In this document: one piece after another, positions 11,101-21,251 of the stretch
Layout of the letters: each line of letters starts with the position of its first letter
Position numbering within the stretch: position 1 is the stretch's first letter
Assembly (NCBI GenBank): GCA_030068145.1
Contig: JAPJBO010000014.1
Span: 248,001-312,000, forward strand
Length of the DNA stretch: 64,000 nucleotides
Reading direction: 5' to 3'
DNA from: Diplonema papillatum
Lineage: Eukaryota; Euglenozoa; Diplonemea; Diplonemida; Diplonemidae
Program-made: the position numbers and the translations under genes
The notes under the pieces: generated by a model
What the model was told of the DNA's origin: nothing
The model's input: the letters and a program-made list of their open reading frames with translations, nothing else
Databases searched by the model: none

Positions 11101-11439
11101 TCGCTGCTGAGGAAACCACCTTAGAGCGGTCACCACCCTGCTGCACACAGGCCCTGCAGGGGGGGGGGGAGGGGGGGGGGGGGGTACCCACCCACCCCTC
11201 GTTGCCGTCCGGCTGACAACGATGCCGAGTTTAGGGGCCTTAGCATCAGCACTGGGGGGGGGGGAGGGACGCGTGCGCGTCGCCGACCCCCCCAGTTCGG
11301 GAAAAGGGGTCATGCCCGACTGGGGCCCCCTGGTGCAAGGGTAGCGGGCCGTTGCGCCAGCGGAGCACTCAATGACAACGACAACAGGGCGCTTCTGCGC
11401 TTCCCATCGCTGCGGGAAATTTTGCCGCGGAAGGATGTC

Positions 11440-11575
11440 CGGAAGATTTGGTTGTGCTCAACATTGCACCGTGTCCTGTCTGCACCAGGTCGGCCCTAAG
11501 CCACATACCGTACCATCAAGGAACCTGAGCGTCTGCAAACAGAACAGCGGTGTGAGTCAAGTTTTCGTGCGGCTG
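11440..11575 (+). repeat. Dispersed repeat R2, copy 1
   Basis: Shares with 35825-35965 and 44175-44310 the series TGTGCTCAACA..GCA, GTCC, AAGCCAC...ACA.A, CATCA..G.GAACC..AGCGTCTGCA.ACAG and GCGGTGT.AGT. Diverged copy; no coding capacity seen. Confidence 0.5.
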
Positions 11576-11963
11576 TAAGTCAGGAACACCAGAGGAATGC
11601 CTAAGCGCAAGTCATCAGCTTGCACTGACGATGCCTTGGGCCATTCGCCGTCGTTTCTGCGTCGACAACAAGTTCCCTTCTACCGGCTTGCTCTTGCTTT
11701 GAGTTGAAATGCAAAACACTCGCTGACTTCATCCAGGGCATCAGAACGAAGACCTAACCCTGCTACTCAATCGTGACGAGGCAGTGGCAGGTGATGAGAC
11801 TTCACGTGCACGCCCAAATCCATGTGGTTCATGTGCTCGAAATGTGTCTCAACTCGCTCAAGGGAGAAAGATAATCCCGCAACTTGTGTGAGTGCGCCGG
11901 AGACGGGGTGCCGACTAATGTTATGCCCATGCCCGAAGGCGGGCGCTAGGTCCAGGGGTCAAG

Positions 11964-12905
11964 CTAAAGCTTGGAGCTGTCGGGCGCTTTGGCTGGGATC
12001 GTTGCATCGCTGGGCACGGTGCATACCCGGTGCATGTTGCCGAGTGACTTGGTGAACGTCATGCGATGGGTTTGCCCGCGGAGGGGGTACGTCGGGTGCT
12101 GTTCATCGCCCGGCAGAGCTGTGACCAAGCTCTTCCCGGCGGAGATGAGGTGCGGCTTGATGTCGTGCTCCCGAAGGAGAGCCCGCGACGCACCGCCCGC
12201 AGCCGCCGCCAAATCCGCCATCCGGGGGGCGACCCTGCGCATCTCGTCAAGGATCAGCCACTGCGGCGGGGCGACGGTCACCCTCTGCGCAGCAGCCGCC
12301 GCCAGCAGCTCCTCCGGCGAGAACCAGTCGAGCGTCGTCGTCTCCTTCGCGTCGCAGCTGAAGTGATGGACGGCGTCCGCCGGCACGGTGGTCACGAAGA
12401 AGTCGGTGTGGAACCCGCCTTTTTTGCCTCGGGACGCCTGGAAGTCAGGCGTCGTGAACGAGCACCAAAAGTGCAAGTTCGCGATGGACGGCTGCAGGGC
12501 GTACTGCTCGAGGAGGTCTGCGAAGGCCATGTCGTTGTCGTGGACTTTGGACCGCCAGGTGTGCAGCCAGTGCTTCGAGTCAGCGGGGACGGGGGGTGTG
12601 AACAGAGGAGCGCCGGCTTCTTCGAAGGCTTCGCGGGTCGCGCAAATCCGCGAGACGGTGCGTTGGTCGTCGGCTGATAGTTGCGCGAAGTACTTTTCGG
12701 CGACGATCCGGTCAACCGAGTCGAAGGCGCCCCCCGGGAACACGACGAAGTTCGCCATGAACCTGGCCTTCGCCGTCCGCTTCATCATGCACACCCGGTA
12801 GTCCGTCTGCTGGTCGATTTGCAGGCCGGCGCATGCCTCCGGCGGGGGCGTCGCCGACAGCGGGCAGGCGATCACCACCGAAGCCGACTTCCGCCACGTC
12901 GGCAT
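11964..12905 (-). CDS. NUDT19-like Nudix hydrolase with C-terminal SKL (paralogue 1)
   Basis: 313 aa. The start at 12905 (MPTWRKSASVVIACP) aligns with the starts of the two paralogues downstream. NUDT19-type features: SASVVIACP at the N-terminus, DYRVCMMKR, then FPGGAFDSVD followed by a lengthened spacer and the Nudix core REAFEEAGAPL; later LHFWCSFTTPD and DWFSPEELL. NUDT19 enzymes hydrolyse CoA and acyl-CoAs to 3',5'-ADP and 4'-phosphopantetheine, in peroxisomes in mammals. The C-terminus DSSKL is a canonical PTS1, so import into peroxisomes or glycosomes is expected. First of three tandem same-strand copies; the sequences are well diverged, so the triplication is not recent. Confidence 0.9.
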   Translation of the reverse strand: MPTWRKSASVVIACPLSATPPPEACAGLQIDQQTDYRVCMMKRTAKARFMANFVVFPGGAFDSVDRIVAEKYFAQLSADDQRTVSRICATREAFEEAGAPLFTPPVPADSKHWLHTWRSKVHDNDMAFADLLEQYALQPSIANLHFWCSFTTPDFQASRGKKGGFHTDFFVTTVPADAVHHFSCDAKETTTLDWFSPEELLAAAAAQRVTVAPPQWLILDEMRRVAPRMADLAAAAGGASRALLREHDIKPHLISAGKSLVTALPGDEQHPTYPLRGQTHRMTFTKSLGNMHRVCTVPSDATIPAKAPDSSKL

Positions 12906-14344
12906 TTTCCCCCCCCGAAAAGCGTTTTCCCGTTCAGCCGACATATGCTGGTGTCCCCTCGGTTTCCGTTGTGGTTTCCGCCCCCTTTTTTTTGTTTTCC
13001 CTTTGGTGGGCAACTGAGTGGAGGGGTTTCGCGGTAAAGCTCTTCTCTGGCGAAAACATAGAAATCGAGCCGCGATCGTCTCTCGCACCACGAGTGCATG
13101 AGTCGCTTTTTTTCAAGTGAGGTAAAGAGCCTCGTACACAGTAGAGCCAGCCACAGAAGCTGAAGTTAGGCTGGTGTACCGCCCGCTGTTCGGGTGTACA
13201 TTTATGAGCGTTTTGGTGTGGTGGGGTTTCGGCATGCCATGTAGACTGATAAACGATGTCTTGCCGTGACACCCCCCCCGGAGAACGTTAACGAATCGAT
13301 GTTCGGTCCAAAGCTCGGTCCAAAAGGCCCACAGAAGACGAGGCAAAAGTGGGCAGCACCGCCTACGACATCGAAGGACATCGGTTTACGAAGCAGGGCG
13401 CGAAGCGACCGCCTGAAGGCGACAATGATGGATACGAGTGCAACAGCCCTCAAGCACTACTCGGTGCGATCGAAGAGGTGGTCGCCTGTGTGACTGATGC
13501 AAATTATCGGCGCAGCGATAGAATTTACGGGTGCCTGTTTACGAGCAAGGAAGAAGAAGGGCACGACCGCCCTAGACGATGATGCAGGCTGAAGCACGAC
13601 TCGGTGAAATCAAACACACACAGGTTTTCACCTGTCTTGACGGATTCGCCACGGATTTTTGTGTGGTTGCATTAGGCTCAATAGAATTGCTGCCATCATT
13701 TCCAATGGATGTGTGGACTCGTTCCAGAGCATCTGAACAAAATAGCTCGGAAGCAGCGGAACGCCAGAGCATGGAGAACCCGAAAAAAGGTCGAGCCCGA
13801 CGCGTAAAGGGGTACACCGCGTCCGACTTTCTGTTTGCGGTGCGCAGACGCTGTCGCGCTGACGACCGGCTGCAAGGGATCCGCGCCTGTGAAGACGTTC
13901 GTGGCAGACACGTGAAAATCGCTTCGTTGCTTTTTTTGCGTTGCGTTGCGTTGCTATGCATCATCGATTCGCACCGGGACAGAGGAGAGTAGTAGCCGTA
14001 CAAGATCGAAGATCCTAGAAAACTAATACTACGCCGACGAGAACCGATACGTACTGTACAAGGTTATATATCTTCCGGCTTGCCTGTGGAGGCGGTTTGG
14101 GGAGAGGAAGGCCGGACAACTTCAGCTAGTCGTGTCTGGGAACAGGGGTGTTGCCCTTTCACAAGACGTCGTGTGGATTTCGCCCGGTGCTTCTTAGCCT
14201 TTCCGTGGCCAGACAGGCAGCTTGGAGGGTGGGGGTTCGCGTAGCGCTTCATGGCCTTTCTGTTTGCCAGGTTAGACGGACGCCTTGCAGAGTTCGCCTG
14301 GCGCTTCATCACCTTTTCATCTGGCAGGCTAGACAAAAGTTGCA
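12906..14344. other. Spacer between Nudix paralogues 1 and 2
   Basis: No gene recognised. A GCGTT pentamer run lies near 13935 and a 57-bp tandem repeat at 14168-14338 directly abuts the stop of paralogue 2. Confidence 0.5.
14168..14338 (-). repeat. Three-copy 57-bp tandem repeat in 3' flank of Nudix paralogue 2
   Basis: Three consecutive diverged units, each ending in CC.GGC/CAGGC.AGAC-like sequence (CCAGACAGGCAGCTTGGAGG, CCAGGTTAGACGGACG, GGCAGGCTAGACAAAAG). The 57-bp period is 19 codons; on the minus strand it keeps an open Lys/Arg-rich frame (e.g. KAMKRYANPHPP, KVMKRQANSARRP). Confidence 0.6.
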
Positions 14345-15298
14345 TCAAAGCTTAACGGGTGGTTGTTCGTGGATTGGTATTTGAGCCCCTGGGTCGTGCG
14401 TCGTTTCCCGTCGAAGCGCGCGGAAGCCTTTTTTTGAGATGTAAACACGGTGTTGATGGCCGGGAGCCGGGTAAATGGGGTGCAGCTCGTCACCTGGGTA
14501 GACTTGCACGAGAATGTCATCCGCGGTGTCAGGGTGCGGCAGGAGGACGTAGGGCTTGATGTCGTGGTCTCGGATGAGGCTGCGTTGAGGGGACGCAGCG
14601 TAGGAAGCGAGGTCTGAGAGGTTGCAGACGTTCTTGGAAAGCTCGTCGAAGACGACCCATTGCGGGGGAGGTAAGTTAATAGCGCGGGAAGCGTGCGCCC
14701 GGAGGGCTTCGTCTGGCGTGAGCCAGACCAGGTCGCTCGTCTCGGTCTGGTCGCTTGTGAACTGGTGGGCTTGGGGGCGCGTGACTGTCGTCGCGAAGAA
14801 GTCCGTCATGAACCCGCCCCGTTCCATCCGCACGGCGACGGCATCCGGCGTCGTGAACGAGCACCAGAAGTGCATCGCATCGACGTCCGGAAGCACGCCG
14901 AGAGCGTCGACCATTTCGAAGAACGCCGTCGCGTCCGTCTTCGCTCGGTCTCGCCACGCAACGGGATACTCGGTCGGATACGGCTTCACGAAGACAGCGC
15001 CTGCCTCTTCGAATGATTCACGCACCGCACACACTTTAGATGCGGTTGCCGGGTCGTGCAGGACTCCGGCTGCGAACGCTATGTCCTCATCGTCGAGGGC
15101 ACCCCCTGGGAACACGGACGTGCTGCCCATGAACGAGGCGCCTTCGCTCCTCTTCATCAGACAGACGCGGTAGTCCGCCTGCTGTTCCTTGCCCTTTGCA
15201 CACCAGCTGGGCGTCTCGAAGGCCTCGATGGGGCAAGCGACGATCACCGACGCCGACCTCCGCCACATAGTCTTCACGGAGAATCGAGCTACCTGCAT
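14345..15298 (-). CDS. NUDT19-like Nudix hydrolase (paralogue 2)
   Basis: 317 aa from ATG at 15298 (MQVARFSVKTMWRRSASV). ATG 15268 would align better with paralogue 1 and ATG 15334 is also in frame. Same architecture: SASVIVACP, DYRVCLMKR, FPGGALDDED, then the Nudix core RESFEEAGAVF, MHFWCSFTTPD, MTDFFATTV and LVWLTPDEAL. Expected activity is CoA/acyl-CoA diphosphatase, by family. It ends PPVKL, which is at best a weak PTS1-like tripeptide (VKL), so localisation may differ from paralogue 1. Confidence 0.9.
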   Translation of the reverse strand: MQVARFSVKTMWRRSASVIVACPIEAFETPSWCAKGKEQQADYRVCLMKRSEGASFMGSTSVFPGGALDDEDIAFAAGVLHDPATASKVCAVRESFEEAGAVFVKPYPTEYPVAWRDRAKTDATAFFEMVDALGVLPDVDAMHFWCSFTTPDAVAVRMERGGFMTDFFATTVTRPQAHQFTSDQTETSDLVWLTPDEALRAHASRAINLPPPQWVVFDELSKNVCNLSDLASYAASPQRSLIRDHDIKPYVLLPHPDTADDILVQVYPGDELHPIYPAPGHQHRVYISKKGFRALRRETTHDPGAQIPIHEQPPVKL

Positions 15299-15936
15299 CG
15301 TCGCGGTTCCCCCCCACTCTCCAAATCCAATCAAATCCCCAGGGAGGTAGGGGCGACTTATCTTAAAAGGGAGAATTCGTTGTTTTATGTATCAGTTCGG
15401 AGAACTGCATACGTTTTTCGTACTTCATCGCAGGGCTCGAGCTTGACCCAGCGAGGTTCAAACTCGGTGTTCGTGCTCAATCCCCTGCACAGCACTGCGA
15501 CAAACCAAGTACTTCTCTCGTCGCATGGTGCAACTTCTTTGGTAATGTCAATGCCTTCTGCATCCAGTGCATGTCAACTGAAATAACAGTTGCCACATCA
15601 CGAGCAGTCAGTCATTTGGCGCCACTGTGAAGACCGACGTACTTGACATGTAGTGATGGAAAGGGAATCCTGTACACCCCTGTCCCTCGTGCCTGCATGA
15701 GTTGCTACACAACTGAAAATTTGCTACTTCACGGACCGAGAGCAGCAAAGTGCTGCACCACGCCGGGTGCGCATGCTGTCCTTTACCCGGAGCTCTTGCC
15801 GTGGACCCGTGCATTCTGCCGGCCGAGGGACGTCCCCGACTGACCTTTTGCACGAGGAGCGGCTGCGAAGAGAGCTGAGCGAACGTGTGCGACTTCCATC
15901 ATAGCGGAAGAGGTACTCTCCGCCGGGCCTGCGCAG

Positions 15937-16134
15937 AAATACTCTAGGGGCTGCCTTGTGCTTACTTCAGGGGGAGAAACAATACAGGGTCCTTTTTGTT
16001 GAACGCTTACGCCCGCCACTGAACCCAGATTTACCTGTGTTTCGTGTGGACTACAGCACATTTACCTCCTTTGATCTTTTGCAGCTGGCAGCCTCCTCAA
16101 GTATTTCCTACAAAGCAGGTGCTTATACAAAATA
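15937..16134 (+). repeat. Dispersed repeat R1, copy A
   Basis: Runs from AAATACTCTAGGGGCTGCC to AAAGCAGGTGCTTATAC. Core shared with other copies: TTTTTGTTGAACGCTTACGC, CCCAGATTTACCTGTGTTTC and GCAGCCTCCTCAAGTATTTC. Confidence 0.8.
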
Positions 16135-16247
16135 TAAAACAAGCCCCCCTTGTCAGGGCTGTTCGACCAACTCGAAACGACAGAACGCAGCAGCAACCAC
16201 TACTTCATGTGTGGGGTCGTCTGGAAACCTGGTCCACGGGGTCAGCA

Positions 16248-16466
16248 CAAAATACTCGAGGGACTGCCTTGTGCTCATTTCGAAGGAGGCTAGAGGGGGA
16301 GAAAACAATACAACTACAAAGTGGGTCTTTTTTGTTGAACGCTTACGCCCGCCACTAAACCCAGATTCACCTGTGTTTCGTGTGGGCTACAGCACATTTA
16401 CCTCCTTTGATCTTTTGCAACTGGCAGTCTCCTCAAGCATTTCCTACAAAGCAGGTGCTTATACCA
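16248..16466 (+). repeat. Dispersed repeat R1, copy B
   Basis: Nearly identical to copy A but with the fuller 5' part (AAATACTCGAGGGACTGCC, TTCGAAGGAGGCTAGAGGGG). It matches copy C at 38973 almost base for base. Confidence 0.85.
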
Positions 16467-16815
16467 AAAAACTTGAATCAAAAACCATAGATTCCGGGAT
16501 TGACCCTCGAGAAAAAGAGGGGCACACGTCCCTTAAAATGATTTTTCCTCCCCCCTGAGATCAGCGGTCAGCATCATCACGTGGCACATCCGCAGCACAG
16601 GAAATTTCTCCTGCAAAGGATCGCCAGCGTGGGGTGTTAATCCGAGGTGGGGTTGCTTCGTTTTGGGTTTTGTTTTTGTAGCGCCGCCGTACAAAAACAG
16701 GAACTCGGCTGACCTGTACTCGCCAAAAGGGACTGGCCACGGGATGACTACTTTGGCAGACCCGGGATGCTGACCTGAAGGGCATACGAGGCCTGCCTTC
16801 GGGTCGCTCTCCTGT

Positions 16816-17775
16816 TTATTGGGGAGACTCGGTTCGCGGTTGCAGTCTCAGCCCCGGGTCGACGGTCGTTTCCCAGTGCAAGGGCCGCGCGTCTTGCCGC
16901 TGGAGGTGCACCCGGTTCTTGTGCCCGGGGAGCGGGTACAGCGGGTGAAGCTCGTCGCCGGGGTGCACGAGGATTAGCGGGTCCGTCGGCGACACGGCAT
17001 CGGGGTCGGCGTGAACCTCGTAGGGCTTGATGTCGTGGTCGCGGATAAGGGCGCGTTGGGGAGAGGACGCGTACGAGCCCAACTGAGAGATCTCGCGCAC
17101 GTTCGCAGCGAGCTCGGACATGATGAACCACTGCGGGAGGGGGAGCTCCATGAGGCGCGACGCGTGCGCAGAAAGGCACTCTTCCGGCGTCAACCACTCG
17201 AGGCACGTCGCCTCCAAACCGTCGGCGCGGAGGAGGGCGGCGTGGGCAGGGGTGATGGTGGTTGTGAAGAAGTCGGTCGCGAAGCCGCCCTTCGTCGAGG
17301 AGTTCGCCACCGCGTCCGGTGTCGTGAACGAGCACCAAAAGCGGAGCGCCCCGACGTCCGGCTGCACGGACAACTCGCGTACCATGCCCCAGAACGCGTC
17401 GCGCTCGCCGCCAGCGGCCCGGCGCCTCCACGCTTCGGGATACGCGGCCACCTCGGGAGTGACCAGCAGGGCGCCGGCTTCTTCGAACGCCTCGCGAACC
17501 GCGCACAGCCTGCCGGCCAGCGATTCGTCGCCGAAGGCCGCGGCGGCGTGGGTGACGTCTTCGGCGTCGAGGGCGCCGCCTGGAAACACGAAGGTCCCGC
17601 CCAGGTACCGGGCAGCGGCGCTCCGCCGCACGAAGCAGACCCTGTAGTCGCACCGCGGCGCCGCCGCCGGCGCCGGCAGCCACGCGGGGCGCGCGAACGC
17701 CGCCGCGGGGCACGCGATCGCCACAGACGCCGACGCCCGCCACCCGGCCTGCCCGGCGTGCGGCACAAGCTTCAT
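16816..17775 (-). CDS. NUDT19-like Nudix hydrolase (paralogue 3)
   Basis: 319 aa from ATG at 17775 (MKLVPHAGQAGWRASASV). Motifs: SASVAIACP, DYRVCFVRR, FPGGALDAED, then the Nudix core REAFEEAGALL, LRFWCSFTTPD, ATDFFTTTI and LEWLTPEECL. It is the most GC-rich of the three. It ends RTESPQ with no PTS1, so it is probably cytosolic or elsewhere, unlike paralogue 1. Expected reaction by family is CoA/acyl-CoA diphosphate hydrolysis. Confidence 0.9.
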   Translation of the reverse strand: MKLVPHAGQAGWRASASVAIACPAAAFARPAWLPAPAAAPRCDYRVCFVRRSAAARYLGGTFVFPGGALDAEDVTHAAAAFGDESLAGRLCAVREAFEEAGALLVTPEVAAYPEAWRRRAAGGERDAFWGMVRELSVQPDVGALRFWCSFTTPDAVANSSTKGGFATDFFTTTITPAHAALLRADGLEATCLEWLTPEECLSAHASRLMELPLPQWFIMSELAANVREISQLGSYASSPQRALIRDHDIKPYEVHADPDAVSPTDPLILVHPGDELHPLYPLPGHKNRVHLQRQDARPLHWETTVDPGLRLQPRTESPQ

Positions 17776-17926
17776 GGAACCGCCAATCTCAAAACACCGC
17801 CCCGCCCACCCCCCCTTGCAACATAAGTCCGCGGTTAAACCCCGTGGCCTCCAGAAATATTCCCCCGGCGGAGAACACCGCTTTTTTGGTTGGGCTGGTT
17901 CTTTCTCGTTTTTTGGTATTGGTGGC

Positions 17927-18244
17927 GATGTGCACCCCCGTCGGGCTGTTGTTGAGGAGCTCGAGGACCAGACGCCTTGCTCCTCCGTCCAGCCTCGTCA
18001 GGAACTCAGAACAGATGCCGTCCGGGTCAAGGGACGTCTTCGGGTCGAGGTCCTCCAGGGCACGATCGAGCTCATCCTCGGTTATGGCCCGCAGCCCATG
18101 TCGTCGTCCGATGGGCGCTTTTTCGGGGTCCATCGGTGGGGGGGAACGGCGCTGGCACCCCCGCATACGGACTCGAGATCGAGGGTGCGGGGGGGTAGAG
18201 CCGACAGGCAGGACATCGCTTCGTCCAAGACTGAGCCGGTCCAT
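17927..18244 (-). pseudogene. LINE reverse transcriptase fragment
   Basis: The minus frame reads ITEDELDRALEDLDPKTSLD then PDGICSEFL...LVLELLNNSPTGV. This is the start of the RT domain of non-LTR retrotransposons (family pattern ALxxLxxxKSPGPDGIxxExL ... LLxLxNxSxxxG). The homology stops abruptly at TGVHI, before the catalytic motifs, so this is a dead fragment. Confidence 0.75.
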
Positions 18245-18430
18245 CCCCTCGTGATAGACCGTGATAGACCGAAGAATGCAGCACCGGTCATCAATGTGGT
18301 GCAGCTCTAGGGACTAGGGATGGACCTGATAGACCGTGGTGGACCGTGATTCACTGTGATAAACAGCGGCAGGCACTTCGATGCAGGTTCAAGAGATAGG
18401 GACGGACCGGCCCAAAGACTCCGTAAGGTT
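18240..18430 (+). repeat. Dispersed repeat with TGATAGACCG motifs
   Basis: Tandem-like TGATAGACCG units and CAGCGGCAGGCACTTCGATG. A diverged copy lies at 38095-38200 (TGATAGACCGCTGATAGCC, CAGCAGGCAATTCGATGCA). No coding capacity. Confidence 0.55.
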
Positions 18431-18835
18431 GGCCGCCCATTGGGTTTTTTTTTCAACGCCGCACGCGACGCGGTTTTAAATCGGCACGACGTGGCTCTGC
18501 GGGTGAGTGCTTAAAGGTGACACTTTTTTTTGTTGCTGCCATGTTGAGACGGATGGAAAGGAGGGAAAACGCGGAAGAGAGGCGGGGTGGAAGGCGTGCG
18601 GAAAAGCGTCGGAAAGTGTGCCCGGAAAGAGACCTGCCCCTTCGAGAAGGAACCCGTACCACGAGGTGCTTGCCGCAAAGACAGGGCGCTGGATCCTTAT
18701 CACAACGACAGGTTTTTGTTGTGTTTCCGACGATCCCGAATGGACGGACAGATTGGTGTCTTCTTTTCTTGCGGGGGCGGGGTTTTTCAGCACATTACCT
18801 TGCAAGTGGCCAAAGCAGGTGCAATCACAGTGTAG

Positions 18836-19040
18836 CTGCCTTGCTGATGCCGCCTTGCCGCGCTATCGAACTGCTGCCGCCTTGCCGCTGTTGCCTTGCC
18901 GATGCTGTCTTGCTGCCGGTGTCTTGCCGCTGCTGTCTTGCTTCTGCTGCTGCCTTGCCGCTGCTGCCTTGTTGCTGCTGTCTTGCTTCTGCTCCTGCCT
19001 TGCTGGTGCTGCCTTGCCGCGGCTGCCTTGCTGCTACTGC
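18836..19040 (+). repeat. 15-bp GC-rich minisatellite
   Basis: About 13 imperfect copies of a unit close to GCTGCTGCCTTGCCG. Confidence 0.7.
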
Positions 19041-19582
19041 ATGTAGTCCCCTTTCGCTGTTCGTCGTTCAAGCCTCTGGATTGATAATATGAAAGACCCC
19101 TGTTTTTCAGAAGAAAGAGGGGTCCCCAGGAGCTCAAAACTAGAAACCCACCACTTGGGTGGTCCTAAAATGCTCGGGAAATGCAGAATACGTGGTCGGA
19201 TGCTCGTTTAGGCTGAAATAATGGCTGCGGAATGCAAAAACAAGACAAAGTCACCTCCACAAGCCAATTCCTAGGCAATTCCTTAAGGGGAGAAAAAAGA
19301 AAGCAGTACCTTGGTCTGAGAAGCCGTAGTAACGCCCAAGGCCCGAAAAATGGCACAAAGTCGGGCGGGCTGAAGTTTTGCCACAGCCAAAAAAATGCAT
19401 TGCAGTCGGTCGCCGTCCGTCAATGCTTCCGACCCCCGCCCGAGTCAGTAGGTCGGACCGGAGCTGACTTTGACGCCAGCTCGGGGCAGGCTATGCCAGA
19501 TGGTGGTACTCGAGATGTGGTGTGTATGGGTATGTACCAATGCAAAGGTGCCAGCAAGTCGTGTGGACTCTGGGAAGGTAAA

Positions 19583-20457
19583 AAGTACGTGCGCTCGGCT
19601 AAGGCCGGCGCGTGGCGAGACTGGAGGCAGCAGTTAAAGTTCGGGGAACAGTAAAGTTCGGGCGAAGCTAAGTTCGGGCAATGCTGGTGAAGCTAAGTTC
19701 GAGTGATGCTTAGTTCGGGCGTTGCTAAGCGCTCAGGCTGCGCTGGTACTAAAAAACAGTTCGGGCACGAAGCGAAGTTCGGCCAGGGTGTAAAGTCCGG
19801 GTGAAGCCAAGGTCGGTGCTCGTTCCCGGGGGGACACCCCCCCCGGACCCCCCCCGACCCACCGAGTGCGGGAAAAGTTTGGCGCTGGTACCCGGGTGGG
19901 CGCCCCCCCCGCCGCCCCCCGGCGAAGCAAAAGTTCGGGCGGACTGAGTTCGGGCGAAGCAACGCTCGGGCGAAGTTAAGTTCTGGCGAAGCAAAGTTCG
20001 GGCGATGCTAAATTCTGGTACGGGCGCAGCTGAGTTCGGACGAAGCAAAGTTCGCACGAAGCTGAGTTCTGGTGAAGCAAAGTTCGGTTCTCGTAGCAAG
20101 TTTGGCCTGTGATGGCAAGCTCGGCCGCCCGACTCCGTTTCCCGGGGTGACCCAAATACCGCGAGATACTGAGAAACCCGCCAAGAACGCAATTTTCGGG
20201 CACATTTGACCCCGAAACGCAACAAACCTCGAAAACAATCTTCGACCGGAAAAATGTCGTGGGCGGGGTTCGAACCCGGACTCACCGGCCTGAAGGCCGG
20301 CGCCCGGTCACTCTGCCACCCGCATACCTTCTGCGAGGAAAAAAAAAGCTTGCCCGGCTCTTTCCAAAAACAATACACTTTTTTCATGAAGAAAAGCCGG
20401 GTTGGCTCGAATAGAGGCTATTCACATTGCATGTTCATAGGACCTCCAGTCTCGAAT
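19583..20457 (-). repeat. Composite dispersed repeat R12 (SINE-like), copy 1
   Basis: From AAGTACGTGCGCTCGGC to CCAGTCTCGAA. Three parts: a degenerate 15-17-bp minisatellite (unit like AAGTTCGGGCGAAGCT, about 19635-20090), a conserved single-copy block, and a tRNA-like block with Pol III boxes on the minus strand, ending in a conserved 50-bp terminus (GAATAGAGGCTATTCACATT...). Copy 2 is 28371-29280; copy 3 (terminus plus short array) is 41460-41799. The flanks TAAAA on both sides of copy 1 could be a target duplication. Confidence 0.75.
20255..20323 (-). other. tRNA-derived Pol III promoter block in R12 copy 1
   Basis: The minus strand carries an A-box-like TGGCAGAGTGACCGGGCG, a palindromic anticodon-arm-like CCGGCCTTCAGGCCGG, and a perfect B box in GGGTTCGAACCCC. 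The acceptor stem does not pair and the anticodon loop has the wrong length, so this is a tRNA-derived SINE head rather than a tRNA gene. Confidence 0.6.
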
Positions 20458-20873
20458 AAAAGAAAAAGAGCATGAATATGACGAAGGGGTCCGAGCACTT
20501 TCGAGCTCTCGCTGGGGTGGGGGGATTGCAATACAACCTCAAAGCTGGGTGGGGGGAGGGAGTCAGCGCCCCTGGGCCACGACAGCAGGAGCCCGCTGGG
20601 CACAATGAGGGCGACACGTATTCTGCTCTGCTGCCAACGACAACAGTCCCAGCAGCGCACGGTGTGTGCACTACCCACCGTGCGGAAGTCCGGATGGATG
20701 GCGACAGTTTTGTTTTTTGTGCGCGCATACTTTTTTGGTGGACCGTTCGTTCGAACACGGGCCAGAAAGGGAAGCTCATCACTTGCACAGGCTGATACAA
20801 ACCTAATAATGATCATGGTGATCAGAAGAGACGTGGCCTATTCATTGAACGCAGTGTGCCTGTTTTTTTACGT

Positions 20874-21251
20874 TCAGCTGGTTTCGGGACGCACCGTGTA
20901 AAGTGACGAGCTTCTCCGTTCCTCCAACATTTCTCCGTGTTCGGCAAAAAATAAAAAGGAGCCGCCGCCTGCGTCGTGCTCTTGAGCACGAGCGATCCGG
21001 ACGCGGAACTCTTCTTGAAGAGTGGTGCCAGCCTGGTGCACCGCCACTATGCAGGCGGGGCAAGCCGCTAAGTGGTCTACGAACAGGGGCGCGATTTCCC
21101 TTCGGAGCGCCGCTGTGAGGCAGGTGGCCAGACCCCGTTTCCCGCATCGGGCGCAGAACGCCCCCGCGGTGTGGATTTTTCCACAATCGACACAGCAGTC
21201 GACGTCTTCCTCCGCGGCCTCCCGCTCGTCACAACCTGGATCGGGGACCAA
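20874..21251 (-). CDS. Small zinc-ribbon-like protein, start unresolved
   Basis: The minus frame encodes about 125 aa with codon use like the real genes. It contains CCVDCGKIHTAGAFCARCG (C-x2-C-x8-C-x2-C, a zinc-ribbon pattern), then further cysteines (TCLTAAL, ACPACIV) and an acidic/basic C-terminus ending TVRPETS. There is no in-frame ATG: an in-frame TGA lies 18 bp upstream of the first codon. The nearby ATG at 21277 (MACEFKAVDW) is in another frame. It could be the last exon of a split gene (possible acceptor TTCAAG/GCC), a frameshifted gene, or a relic. Function unknown. Confidence 0.4.
   Translation of the reverse strand: MVPDPGCDEREAAEEDVDCCVDCGKIHTAGAFCARCGKRGLATCLTAALRREIAPLFVDHLAACPACIVAVHQAGTTLQEEFRVRIARAQEHDAGGGSFLFFAEHGEMLEERRSSSLYTVRPETS

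Larger units (their letters stand above)
9707..11963. other. Intergenic spacer with low-complexity and G/C runs
   Basis: No gene recognised. The spacer contains a CT-rich tract at about 10779-10830, G-runs at about 10840-10867 and 11160-11184, a pure C-run of more than 20 bases at about 10930-10952, and copies of two dispersed repeats listed separately (10984-11100 and 11440-11575). Confidence 0.6.
15299..16815. other. Spacer between Nudix paralogues 2 and 3, carrying two R1 repeats
   Basis: No gene recognised. It holds two direct copies of the R1 repeat (15937-16134 and 16248-16466) separated by about 110 bp. Confidence 0.55.

Noticed and set aside
18836..19040. Coding Leu/Cys-rich repeat protein
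   Set aside because: The apparent protein is a by-product of the 15-bp minisatellite in several frames.
20255..20323. A functional tRNA gene (possibly with a UCA anticodon)
   Set aside because: The acceptor stem does not pair, the anticodon loop has six or eight bases, no long variable arm exists for a selenocysteine tRNA, and the block lies in a dispersed repeat whose second copy is degenerate.
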